From Candidatus Poribacteria bacterium (GTDB lineage: Bacteria; Poribacteria; WGA-4E; GCA-2687025), in NCBI GenBank assembly GCA_018644665.1, contig JABGQA010000090.1, positions 1 to 64,000 on the forward strand: 64,000 bases of DNA, written 5' to 3'. Each line of letters starts with the position of its first letter. Position 1 is the first letter of the stretch. The notes under the pieces are model-generated. The model saw only the letters and a program-made list of their open reading frames with translations, was not told the DNA's origin and did not search any database. This document shows, piece by piece, positions 1-8,444 of the stretch. Position numbers and translations under genes: made by a program.

Positions 1-3000
1 CGTCGTTGAGAGCCGTCACCGTAATCGCGAACTGCTGAGACTTCGTGTTGATGTGCGCGCTGTCGCTGGGGCCGCCGGAGGGGACGTTCGATCCCGTGTC
101 CGTCGCGGTGGCTACCAGCGTGACCGAGCCGGCCGCATCCGGTACTGGCGTGAACGTCAGCGTCCGGGTGTCGCCCGTGCCGGTGATGGTCGGGCTGGAA
201 ATACGCGCTGTGGAGAAACTCGTGGCAGTCAGCGAGACAGTCTGAGCGTCCTCGTCGCCGTTTCCGCCGGGCCCAACGTTGGTGATGGTAATCGTCTGCT
301 CGGCGCTGTCCTCGTCCAGCGTCACGTCGCCGATCGTGTCGAAGACGGGAGCGCTATCCAAGGCGTCGATCAGAATCGCTACGGTCGACTCAGGTGTTGT
401 GGTCGTGGCATCGCTCACTGTGTAGCCGAACGAGTCCGTGCCGCTGTAGTACTGAGTCGGCGTGTACGTCGCTTCATTCCCCGACACGCTGATGGAGCCG
501 TTCGATGGCGGAGTCACGACCGTGAACGTCAGCGCTTCGCCGCCGGCGTCACTGCCCGGAAGCGTCACGACTGTGACGAAATCCTCTTCCAGGTGCAGGT
601 GTTGCGTCGTGACGACGACATTGTCCAACCCCCAACTCTCGTTGCTGACGCTCTCCAGGCCGCTGGCGGAGAAGTTGAACTGGAGCGTGCTGTCCGAGTG
701 GCCGAACGTGTACGTGAACTCGTACACCGAGTCGCCATAGAAGGTGCCGCCCAGTGTGCCAGCTTCCGTCGCGCCCGTGCGCGCCGCATACAAGGCCGAA
801 TTGTACGGGGCTGGATACGACTGGAAGCCGTTGTCCGAGCCGTTCGTGACGTTGCTGAACGTGGACGAAAGGAGGGTAGTCTCGTCGGCCGTGACCGTGA
901 TCAGGTCGGGCCCCGCTCCGCCGCTGCCGTCCCAGGAGTTGAGCAGGTACAGGTCGAAAGACAGCGTCACCTCGGAGTGGGCCGGGATGCCCGACAGCGG
1001 CAGCGAAACCGTGCCGTTACCGAATTGCCCCAGGAAGCCACGGCTCCCGTCCGCTGGCGCCGTCGTCGTCGTCGTGTTCGTCCACGGGCCGGTGACGCCC
1101 GCCTGGAAGTCGTCGTTCACAAGTTCGAGGAGGCCGCCAACCACCGGGTCGAAGTCCGCAGCCGTGACATCGACGGCTACAGTCACCACGCCACTCAGGG
1201 CGACTCCATCGTTCGCCGCGAGCGTGAACGTCTGCGTCCCCGCAGTGCCAAGCAGAGGTAGATACGTCGCTGTCGCCGCGACGTCATCGATGGTGACCGT
1301 CGCCCCGCTCGGCGGCGTGACGACATCGACGGTCAGCGAGTCCCCGTCAGTGTCGGATACCGACAGCGGGATCACGACCGCGACACCCGCGTCGGCCGCC
1401 TGCGTCGCAATCGAGGAGAACGTCGGCGCGGCGTTCGCGACGAAGCCAAGCGGGAACCCGATGCTGGCGCCCGCCCCGCTCGCGACGCCGTCGTTCGCGA
1501 ACCCGGTGGCGTCCAGCAGCGAGGCGCCGTCCAGGGGCCAATAGCCAGCCAGGCCCGTCTCGCCGCCAGAGTGCTTCTTCTGATACACGTTCCCGATGTG
1601 CGCCGCCGGCCGCTCAATGCTCCAGACGCGCGGCTCATCGATCTGCCCGTCGAATATCTCCGTCCCGTCGCTGCGGCCGCCAATGTACAGAGCGTCGTCA
1701 CTCTCGTCGACGTCGCCAATAGAGCCGGACCCAACGGCGCTGGCGACGTTGACGCCATTCACGTAGAACTCGATGGCTCCGAAGACCGCCTCGTAGGTCA
1801 TCGCGACGTGCGACCACTCCCCTTCGGGGATCGTGACACCGCTGTACGCAACGGTCCAGGCCGGAGAGTCAATCGCCAACACGCCCCACAGGTCGCCGGT
1901 TGGGTCGCGCCCGAGTTGGTATTCGCCTTCCTTGCTGAGGATGACTCCGCCGTACGTCTCGTGCGAACCGGGACCGGTCGGGTAGACCCACGCCTCGAGC
2001 GTCACCTCGTTCGTCACGGTCAGCGACGCGGAGTCCGGCACGGCGATGTAGTCGTCCACCCCGTCGAAGACCGCGACCTCGGCGTCGCCCTCGGCGAAGA
2101 GTTCCACATCGTCGAAGAACGCGTCCATGTTGCTGCCGGAGCGGCTCGCCAGCAGGCGCACGGCGATGTATTCCGTGCCAACAGGCGGCGCGGTGACATC
2201 GGTCACCTGCTTCCACGACCCGGTGTTCTTGAACCACCCCGTGTCAGACGAATAGAGAATGGTCGAGTTGTTGGCCGCGCGGTGCTCGAGAATGACACGC
2301 GCGCTATCCGGCTTCGCCTCGGACTTCGACCTCGCGTACGCGCTGAGGCCGATGGTCATCGTGCCTGCGGTGATTTGGGACTCGTAGCCGCTGACGTCCA
2401 CCACCTGCATCAGTTCTGCGGTCGCGGTCCCGGCATCTATGAAGTACGAACCCTCGATGGGACTTACGCCACCCTCTCCCGTGTTTCCGGGCCAGCTGTC
2501 GTCGACGACGGTCCAACCCGTGGCGTCCCCGGTCTCGAAGCCGCCGTTGACCATCAGATCCACGCCAGAGAGCACGACAGGGTCGACGACCGTGATGTCA
2601 ACCGACGTGACGGCGCTCGTCGAATAGGCGTCGCTCGCCGTGAACGTGAACGACACGGCGCCGGTGAAGTCTGTGTCCGGCGTGTATGTCAGGTCCGGCG
2701 CCACCCCGGTCAGTACGCCACTCACGGGCGTCGAAATCACGTTGTATGTGATCGCGTCCCCTTCGGGATCCTCGGCCGCGAGCGCGGCGTCCGTGATGGA
2801 ATTCGTGAGCATCGTGAAGTCTTGCGCGGTCGGGACCGGCGTGCCGTTAACTGTGATGGACACCGTCGCGGTGTTGCTGGTATCTGTGCCGTCGGTCGCG
2901 TAGAACGTGAACGAATCGGCTCCGTTGTACGACGCCGTTGGCGTGTACGTGAGGCTTGGCGCCGACCCTGTCAGCGAGCCGTTCGCCGGCGTGCCAACGG

Positions 3001-3880
3001 TGTACGTGACTGGGTCGCTGTCGCCGTCGGTCGCCACCAGCGTGATGGCGATCGAACCGTCCTGCGCAACAGTGACGCTCTGGGCGCTCGCGACCGGCGT
3101 GGCGTTCGGGACGACGTACGACACCCCGCCGATGCCCCCGAGGTACGCGAGGATGTTGGCACGTAGGTTCGCGGCCTCAGTCGCCGGAGTATGGTGCACG
3201 GGCATCGTCATGCCGCCGATCATCGACATGCCCGAGCCCCTAGCGCGTGCGCCGAGGAGTTCTGTGCCTAGATAGTCGATGAGCGTCGTCTGGGCGCCGG
3301 AGTTCGGCCGCGCGCGCGCGTGGGCGAATGAGCTCCCGCTCCACGACGTGCCTACCGGGAGGTACGGGCCTTGGAATATGGCGTGGCCAGGGACTGTGGC
3401 GGACCCGGACGGGTAATTGCTCGTCTGGTCGAAGAAGTAGTCCAAGCCTGTAGTGGCTGCGGAGTACTGCACGTCCCCTTCGTTGGGCGCCGCGTTGATG
3501 AACAGACCGCCGCCGCCCTCCATCCACGCCGTCCCCGTCACCGCGTACGTAGTCAGGAACGCGATCATCTCAATCGTCTGATCACTGCCCCCCTCTACGT
3601 AGATGACGCCGTATGTGGCTGTGAAGGGGTTCGAGTTCCAATCCAGCCTATCCCAGTTCCCGCCGAAGGCCTGCGTCATGGCATCTTCGCCGGTAGCGGA
3701 GCCCCAGGGATTCACGCCGCCGACGCCCGACACATACGCGGCCCGCAGCGCGTGCGCGGAGGGGGCGACGAGCACAATAAGACTGGCCAGCAGGACGAGG
3801 CCCATGCCTCGCGCCCACGTCGGAAGGCCTCGTCCCCGAAACACGCCCTGCTCATGCCGCCGACGAAGGTCGCTGGACAC
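1..3880 (-). CDS. Giant secreted LamG / cadherin-like multi-domain protein, C-terminus off the left edge
   Basis: The reading frame is open from a GTG at 3880 to base 1, at least 1293 codons. A basic N-terminus and the hydrophobic stretch MGLVLLASLIVLVAPSAHA (codons 27-45) form a signal peptide; an in-frame ATG at 3802 starts exactly at that stretch and is an equally good start. Next comes a region of about 200 residues resembling a ThuA/GATase-like fold (YGVIYVEGG, GGGGLFINAAP). Two cadherin-like tandem repeats follow (DGDSDPVTYTV...SYNGADSFTF and DPEGDAITYNV...DFTGAVSFTF). Then come a carbohydrate-binding-like NGGFE...GW module, a LamG/concanavalin-like domain (VFDGVDDYIAVPDSASLT, EAWVYPTG, IDEPRVW), and further jelly-roll and cadherin repeats. 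It is an exported surface or adhesion protein, possibly glycan binding. No catalytic residues were recognised. The C-terminal sorting signal, if any, lies outside the window. Confidence 0.8.
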   Translation of the reverse strand, partial: MSSDLRRRHEQGVFRGRGLPTWARGMGLVLLASLIVLVAPSAHALRAAYVSGVGGVNPWGSATGEDAMTQAFGGNWDRLDWNSNPFTATYGVIYVEGGSDQTIEMIAFLTTYAVTGTAWMEGGGGLFINAAPNEGDVQYSAATTGLDYFFDQTSNYPSGSATVPGHAIFQGPYLPVGTSWSGSSFAHARARPNSGAQTTLIDYLGTELLGARARGSGMSMIGGMTMPVHHTPATEAANLRANILAYLGGIGGVSYVVPNATPVASAQSVTVAQDGSIAITLVATDGDSDPVTYTVGTPANGSLTGSAPSLTYTPTASYNGADSFTFYATDGTDTSNTATVSITVNGTPVPTAQDFTMLTNSITDAALAAEDPEGDAITYNVISTPVSGVLTGVAPDLTYTPDTDFTGAVSFTFTASDAYSTSAVTSVDITVVDPVVLSGVDLMVNGGFETGDATGWTVVDDSWPGNTGEGGVSPIEGSYFIDAGTATAELMQVVDVSGYESQITAGTMTIGLSAYARSKSEAKPDSARVILEHRAANNSTILYSSDTGWFKNTGSWKQVTDVTAPPVGTEYIAVRLLASRSGSNMDAFFDDVELFAEGDAEVAVFDGVDDYIAVPDSASLTVTNEVTLEAWVYPTGPGSHETYGGVILSKEGEYQLGRDPTGDLWGVLAIDSPAWTVAYSGVTIPEGEWSHVAMTYEAVFGAIEFYVNGVNVASAVGSGSIGDVDESDDALYIGGRSDGTEIFDGQIDEPRVWSIERPAAHIGNVYQKKHSGGETGLAGYWPLDGASLLDATGFANDGVASGAGASIGFPLGFVANAAPTFSSIATQAADAGVAVVIPLSVSDTDGDSLTVDVVTPPSGATVTIDDVAATATYLPLLGTAGTQTFTLAANDGVALSGVVTVAVDVTAADFDPVVGGLLELVNDDFQAGVTGPWTNTTTTTAPADGSRGFLGQFGNGTVSLPLSGIPAHSEVTLSFDLYLLNSWDGSGGAGPDLITVTADETTLLSSTFSNVTNGSDNGFQSYPAPYNSALYAARTGATEAGTLGGTFYGDSVYEFTYTFGHSDSTLQFNFSASGLESVSNESWGLDNVVVTTQHLHLEEDFVTVVTLPGSDAGGEALTFTVVTPPSNGSISVSGNEATYTPTQYYSGTDSFGYTVSDATTTTPESTVAILIDALDSAPVFDTIGDVTLDEDSAEQTITITNVGPGGNGDEDAQTVSLTATSFSTARISSPTITGTGDTRTLTFTPVPDAAGSVTLVATATDTGSNVPSGGPSDSAHINTKSQQFAITVTALND

Positions 3881-3957
3881 GCTTACTTTCTCCGTCTGTA
3901 CTACCTCGCTCACCTGCCCTGGACCCGTACGCGGGCGGGCCCATTCGTCCCATAGGC

Positions 3958-3963
3958 ATTATA
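3958..3963 (-). promoter_or_regulatory. Candidate -10 box for the giant secreted protein
   Basis: On the minus strand these bases read TATAAT, a perfect sigma70 -10 box in very GC-rich DNA, about 78 bases before the GTG at 3880. The -35 region 17-18 bases upstream (around GAACTT) is poor, so this is only a candidate. Confidence 0.4.
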
Positions 3964-4109
3964 ACGGACATCGTGTCAGGAAGTTCACCTAACCGGCGGC
4001 CGCGCGCGCGCCACAGCCAGCCCTTCCCAGCGAGGAGCGGCGATACTAACATAGGCGGGCCCGACCAGGGCACACGGCAACAGAACCGACCACGGGGAGA
4101 CGGCGACCA

Positions 4110-5144
4110 ATGGCAGTGAAGCGGTGCCTGATGATCGGCGGCGGCGGGATGGCCGGCGGCTGGATTAACAACATGACCCAGCACTTCGGCGACCGTGTCG
4201 AGGTCGTCGCAGTCTCGGATGTGAGTGACGACGTTCTCGCGCGCCAAGGCGCCGCGCTCGGCCTGAGCGACGACGCCCTGTACAAGGACTTCGCAGAGGC
4301 GTGCGCATCGGTCGAGGCCGACTTCTGCGGGATCGCCGTGCCACCTCAGTTCCACGCCCCCGCTGCGATCGCGGCGATGCGCGCGGGCATGCCTGTCCTG
4401 TCGGAGAAGCCGATCGCGGACACGCTCGAGGCGGCGAAGGACATGCTCAACGTCGCCAACGAGACCGGCCTGCCTTGCGGGATCATCCAGAACTACCGAT
4501 ACGCTCCCAACAAACAGGAGTTGGTCTCCATACGCGAGGAGGGCCGGCTGGGCCGCCTACAGCACATCGTTGGTCGGTACGCGTGCGACTACCGGAAGCC
4601 GGCGTCCTGGGGCGCGTGGCGACATACGATGGACTTCGGCCTTCTGTTCGAGGGGTCTGTCCACCACTTCGACATGCTGCGCTTCCTCTCCGGGGGAGAC
4701 TGCGAGACGTTGGTTGGGTTCGGCTGGGATCCGGAGTGGTCCAGCTTCGAGCACTTCTCGTCCGGCATCTACGCGATGCGCATGGACAACGGCGTGCATG
4801 CGGTCTACGAAGGCAACAGCTCGGCGGCGGGGATCACGAACTGCTGGAATAGCGAGCACTACCGGGCGGAATTCGAGGAAGGCTGCGTGGAGATATCCGG
4901 CGGCGACACCGTGACCATCCATCGCGCCGGCCAGGAGTCCGAGTCGTACGAGGCGCCCGCGATCCGGTGGAACGCGCATCTCCATCTGTTCGACGAATAC
5001 CTGAACTGGCTGGACGGCGGGCCGCCTTCGGTGACCCGCATCCAGGACAACATCAAGAGCTACGCGCTGGTGATCGCGGCCATGGAGACGACGACCGACG
5101 GGCAACCCAAGCGGATTGCCGACTACCTGGCCGACATCGCCTAG
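4110..5144 (+). CDS. Gfo/Idh/MocA family oxidoreductase
   Basis: This is a 344-residue NAD(P)-dependent dehydrogenase of the Gfo/Idh/MocA family, which oxidises or reduces hydroxyls of sugars, inositols and related compounds. The N-terminal Rossmann fold carries the glycine motif GGGGMAGG (residues 10-17) and the family EKP motif at residues 99-101 (LSEKPIAD), whose Lys is the usual catalytic residue. The C-terminal alpha/beta domain contains FEGSVHHFDMLRF, matching the substrate-site helix of the family. There is no signal peptide, so it is cytoplasmic. A GGGGAG sequence precedes the ATG. It lies 34 bases before a PhyH dioxygenase gene and probably shares its transcript, which suggests consecutive oxidations of one substrate. 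The substrate cannot be named. Confidence 0.88.
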   Translation: MAVKRCLMIGGGGMAGGWINNMTQHFGDRVEVVAVSDVSDDVLARQGAALGLSDDALYKDFAEACASVEADFCGIAVPPQFHAPAAIAAMRAGMPVLSEKPIADTLEAAKDMLNVANETGLPCGIIQNYRYAPNKQELVSIREEGRLGRLQHIVGRYACDYRKPASWGAWRHTMDFGLLFEGSVHHFDMLRFLSGGDCETLVGFGWDPEWSSFEHFSSGIYAMRMDNGVHAVYEGNSSAAGITNCWNSEHYRAEFEEGCVEISGGDTVTIHRAGQESESYEAPAIRWNAHLHLFDEYLNWLDGGPPSVTRIQDNIKSYALVIAAMETTTDGQPKRIADYLADIA

Positions 5145-5178
5145 CTCGCGGTCGTAAGCCGGGATGAGGAGGGGAATC

Positions 5179-5967
5179 GTGGGGTCTTTCCGCGTTAGTG
5201 ACGACCAGGTGCGCAGCTTCGCCGAAGACGGGTACCTGATGGTCCCTGGGATGTTCGACGAGGTGGAAACGCGCCTGCTGTACGGGATCGGCAAGTCGGA
5301 TACGGAGAAGCGCGACCGCGTCGGCGTGGCCCGGGACACAGAGGGCCGGGAGAGCAAGCTGTGGCTTAGCAGCGACTCCCGCGACGACATCTACAACGCG
5401 TTTGTGCGGTCGCACCGCCTCGCAGGGACAATGGAGAAGCTGCTCGGGGACGAGGTCTACCTCTACCACTACAAGATGATGGTCAAGGAAGCGCGCGTCG
5501 GCGGCGCGTGGGAATGGCACCAAGACTACGGCTACTGGTACAACAACGGATGCGTGTACCCGGACATGGGTAGCGTGATGATCGCAGTCGACGGGTCAAA
5601 ACGCGCCAATGGGTGCCTCGAGGTGCTGAAGGGCTCGCACCTGTGCGGGCGCATCGAGCACGGCAGGTCCGCGGAGCAGATCGGCGCCGACACGGCTCGC
5701 GTCGACCTGATCAAAGAGCAGTGCGAGCACGTGTACTGCGAGATGGAACCCGGCGACGCGCTGTTCTTCCACGCCAACCTGCTCCACTCGTCGCAGGCGA
5801 ACGACAGCGACGACCCGCGTTGGGTGCTCATCTGCTGCTACAACACGCGGCACAACCCGTGTCGCGACCTGCCCGGCCACCCCAGCTACACGCCGCTGGA
5901 GCAGTGGGGCGACGAGCGTATACGCGAGATAGGTGAGAGTCGTCTGGCCGAGATGGAGGCGGGGTAG
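5179..5967 (+). CDS. Phytanoyl-CoA dioxygenase (PhyH) family protein, canonical H-x-D
   Basis: This is an Fe(II)/alpha-ketoglutarate oxygenase of the PhyH family. I choose the GTG at 5179 because AGGAGG at 5167-5172 sits six bases before it; the ATG at 5164 would put the Shine-Dalgarno inside the gene. Numbered from that upstream ATG, the double-stranded beta-helix shows WHQD (His119, Asp121), GSHLCGR, GDALFFHANLLHSS with the distal His208, and the alpha-ketoglutarate-binding Arg219 (DPRWVLIC). The metal triad is therefore intact and hydroxylation is the likely chemistry. The C-terminus (NTRHNPCRD) has an extra Cys. It follows the Gfo/Idh gene and ends 18 bases from the convergent yjbQ. Substrate unknown; family members act on many small molecules besides phytanoyl-CoA. 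Confidence 0.88.
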   Translation: MGSFRVSDDQVRSFAEDGYLMVPGMFDEVETRLLYGIGKSDTEKRDRVGVARDTEGRESKLWLSSDSRDDIYNAFVRSHRLAGTMEKLLGDEVYLYHYKMMVKEARVGGAWEWHQDYGYWYNNGCVYPDMGSVMIAVDGSKRANGCLEVLKGSHLCGRIEHGRSAEQIGADTARVDLIKEQCEHVYCEMEPGDALFFHANLLHSSQANDSDDPRWVLICCYNTRHNPCRDLPGHPSYTPLEQWGDERIREIGESRLAEMEAG

Positions 5968-5985
5968 GGCTAGGAGCGGGTCGCG

Positions 5986-6417
5986 CTATTCGCCGACGAA
6001 CTGTATCTGTAGACCGCGTTCGCGCGGGCCGTCGAGTTCCGCGAATATGATGCTCTGGAACTGCCCTAGCACGAGCTTGCCCTTCGACACTTGCAGCGAG
6101 AGCGTTCCGGTGCCGAGAAGCAGTCCGCGCAGGTGCGCGGTGGCGTTCTTGCGCTCGCAGTCCGAAAACTCTGCGGAGTTGTGCCGGTGCCACTCCGTGT
6201 CGTCGACGATGCGCTCGAGCATGTGCCGGATGTCTTCCAGCAGCGCGCTTTGGAATTCATTCAGGAATATGCTGGTCGTCGTGTGCAACGACGCGAGGTT
6301 GATGAAGCCGTCGCGGATGTTTGCCGCGCGCAACGCCTCCATGACCTTGCCGGTAATGTCCTGGAGCTCGAAGCGCTCGGTTGTGCGTACTTTGATCTTC
6401 TCGAACAGGATCTTCAT
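5986..6417 (-). CDS. yjbQ: YjbQ / UPF0047 family protein
   Basis: The 143-residue product covers the whole small YjbQ family, for which weak thiamine-phosphate-synthase activity is described in E. coli but whose main role is uncertain. Diagnostic parts visible are INLASLHTTTSIFLNE (40-54), the conserved His/Asn-rich stretch WHRHNSAEF, NATAHLRGLLLG (91-102), the strand GKLVLGQFQSIIF and the closing DGPRERGLQIQFVGE. These include the histidines proposed to bind the metal or ligand. GAGG lies about ten bases upstream of the ATG. It is the last gene of the minus-strand run that begins at map, separated by 54 bases from the membrane-protein gene, so it may be co-transcribed. Confidence 0.9.
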   Translation of the reverse strand: MKILFEKIKVRTTERFELQDITGKVMEALRAANIRDGFINLASLHTTTSIFLNEFQSALLEDIRHMLERIVDDTEWHRHNSAEFSDCERKNATAHLRGLLLGTGTLSLQVSKGKLVLGQFQSIIFAELDGPRERGLQIQFVGE

Positions 6418-6471
6418 CGGAGCAGTTCCTCAGGACCGGCCGGAAGCCGGTAGAAGTATCGCACACCGCCT

Positions 6472-7248
6472 CTACAGCGGCAACCGGAGTTGTGGGGCAA
6501 GCATGTGGCTAATGAATTCGCCCATGAGCGAGAAGCACACGACCAGGTAGAGGAATCCCGTGGCGGCTTGGGTGGACTCCTCACGGAGGCAGTACCATGT
6601 CAGCCCGATGCACAGAGCAGTGGCGACGAGGCCGAACAGGACCCGCGCGAGCACGACCACCCCGCCAAGTACAGGCGCCGACAACACGGCCGCATCGCCG
6701 ACTCCGCTCCGCAGCAAGCCCGCCGTGACCATCGCGCGCGCGATGACGAGGACCAGCCCGCCGATGACCACGAAGTTGAGTCGCTGCAGGTAGCGCACCG
6801 GCAGATCCGGCGTGGTCAGATACCAGTGTCCGAAGAGCATGGCGGTCATCGCGGAGCCGGTGAACAGGGCCGAGGCCCCGTAACTCGCGACGGTCGCGGC
6901 CTCGCCACCGACCGCGGACTCCGCTCCCGCGCTCGCCAACCGCGCGACGAACAGGGCCGCCGCGGGCAGCGAGGCCCACACGCAGAGATACCCGATCCCC
7001 CGCCATCGCGTCCAGGCAAGCACGGTGTACGTTGCTACTGGAATCGCGAGCGCGTACGCGGCGCCCGTGGGCATCACCCCCGGCGCGGCACGGTGCAGCA
7101 GGTACAGGGCTCCTGCCAAGGACGCGGCGTACAGCAGACCGGCAAACCTGAAGAAGCTGGGGCCCAACACGTGCGGGGGCACGAAGATGAGCGTCGCGAA
7201 CCCGCCGGCTGTCATCTCCGCCAGGACCAGACAGAACGCGCGGCTCAT
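6472..7248 (-). CDS. Multi-pass membrane protein of unknown function
   Basis: The 258 residues contain roughly seven hydrophobic segments separated by short loops, so it is an integral inner-membrane protein. The clearest internal motif is FGHWYLTTPDLPVRYLQRLNF, with a His-Trp-Tyr at the start of a membrane segment, and a Cys in the last third (WYCLREES). I do not recognise a transporter or enzyme family. Its start overlaps the stop of the M20 amidohydrolase gene as ATGA, so the two are translationally coupled. The position after the menaquinone genes leaves open a role with quinones or respiration, but nothing in the protein proves that. Confidence 0.7.
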   Translation of the reverse strand: MSRAFCLVLAEMTAGGFATLIFVPPHVLGPSFFRFAGLLYAASLAGALYLLHRAAPGVMPTGAAYALAIPVATYTVLAWTRWRGIGYLCVWASLPAAALFVARLASAGAESAVGGEAATVASYGASALFTGSAMTAMLFGHWYLTTPDLPVRYLQRLNFVVIGGLVLVIARAMVTAGLLRSGVGDAAVLSAPVLGGVVVLARVLFGLVATALCIGLTWYCLREESTQAATGFLYLVVCFSLMGEFISHMLAPQLRLPL

Positions 7249-8444
7249 GCCCGCAGGCCGAGATACCGCAACGCCGCCCCGGCCATGAGCGCGGCGCCGA
7301 CCGGCATCGCGTCCTCGTTGAAGTCGAAGTACGGGCTGTGGTGCGAGTAAGCGGGGCCGCTCGCGGGTTCGGCGCCTACGAAGAAGAAACAGCCTGGCAC
7401 GCGGTTGAGGAAGAACGACATGTCCTCAGACCCCATCACGCCGGCTGTGGGCAGGACCGCCGACTCGCCAAGGAGTTCGCGGGCGACACCCATCAACAAC
7501 CCGGCCGCGTCCGCGTCATTGACCGTGGGCTCACACACTGGGGCCACCGCCACGTCAGCCTCGGCGCCGAACGACTCCGCCACGCCCTGCGCGACATCGC
7601 GAATCCGCTTAACGACCTCCAGACGGACGTCGTTGTGGAAGGTACAAACCGTGCCGCCAATACGCACGGTCTCTGGGATGATGTTCACGGCGGTGCCGCC
7701 CTCAACCTGCCCAAAGCTGACAACCGCCGAGTCTAGCGGGCTGACGTTGCGACTTACGACCGTCTGCAGCGCTGAGATGACGTGCGCAGCGACGACAATG
7801 CTATCCACGGTGTGGTGCGGCATGGCGGCGTGTCCGCCGCGCCCTTTGATGCGGATCTCCAGGGTGTCGGCGCCGGCCATCAGGGCCCCGGCCTTCGTCG
7901 AGACGGTGCCAACGGGCGACCCGGTCCACAGATGCAGGCCGAACGCGACATCGACCTCCGGGTCCTCCAGCACGCCGTCGTGGATCATCGCCCTGGCGCC
8001 GCCGAGTGTCTCTTCGGCAGGCTGGAAAACGAACTTCACGGCGCCGCGTAGAGCGCCGGCCCGCGAGGCGAGCAGCTTCGCGGCCATCAGGCCGACCGCG
8101 GTGTGCCCGTCATGCCCGCAGGCGTGCATCACGCCGGGACGCGTCGAGGCGTACGGTGTCGTGGACAGTTCGTCCATCGGCAACGCGTCCATGTCGGCGC
8201 GGATCAGCACCGTTGGCCCCGACTCGGTGCCGTCCAAGACACCGACAACGCCCGTGCGCCCGACCTGCGTGTCCACCGTGAGCCCCAGCTCGCGGAGCGC
8301 ATCGGCCACGATACGCGCGGTGCGCGTCTCCTCGAAGCCGACTTCAGGGTGCGCGTGGAGATCCCTGCGGACGGCGACCGCCTCAGGCTTCAGGGCCTCG
8401 GCCTCGGCGCGGAGCGTCAGGATATCGTGAGCCGCATCATGCAT
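7245..8444 (-). CDS. M20 family metallo-amidohydrolase
   Basis: This is a 399-residue zinc-dependent aminoacylase/carboxypeptidase-like amidohydrolase of peptidase family M20D, related to IAA-amino acid hydrolases, hippuricase and N-acyl amino acid deacetylases. Seen are HAHPE (30-34), the metal-binding MHACGHDGH (Cys109, His111, His114), QPAEET with the catalytic/metal Glu pair (144-145) and the GSEDMSFF motif near the C-terminus. Length and order fit the full family. There is no signal peptide, so it is cytoplasmic. Its start overlaps the mqnC end by eight bases and its end overlaps the membrane-protein gene by four. An amide-cleaving step in menaquinone assembly is not known, so operon membership may be convenience. 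Substrate undetermined. Confidence 0.88.
   Translation of the reverse strand: MHDAAHDILTLRAEAEALKPEAVAVRRDLHAHPEVGFEETRTARIVADALRELGLTVDTQVGRTGVVGVLDGTESGPTVLIRADMDALPMDELSTTPYASTRPGVMHACGHDGHTAVGLMAAKLLASRAGALRGAVKFVFQPAEETLGGARAMIHDGVLEDPEVDVAFGLHLWTGSPVGTVSTKAGALMAGADTLEIRIKGRGGHAAMPHHTVDSIVVAAHVISALQTVVSRNVSPLDSAVVSFGQVEGGTAVNIIPETVRIGGTVCTFHNDVRLEVVKRIRDVAQGVAESFGAEADVAVAPVCEPTVNDADAAGLLMGVARELLGESAVLPTAGVMGSEDMSFFLNRVPGCFFFVGAEPASGPAYSHHSPYFDFNEDAMPVGAALMAGAALRYLGLRA

Noticed and set aside
1571..3166. Long plus-strand open frame of about 530 codons
   Set aside because: It lies entirely under the minus-strand secreted LamG/cadherin-like gene, has an Arg-rich, low-complexity product and no family motif. 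The minus frame gives clear domain strings.
4024..4052. Promoter candidate before the first Gfo/Idh gene (TTCCCA, 17 bases, TAACAT)
   Set aside because: Only four of six matches in each box, which is expected by chance in a window this size; no second support.
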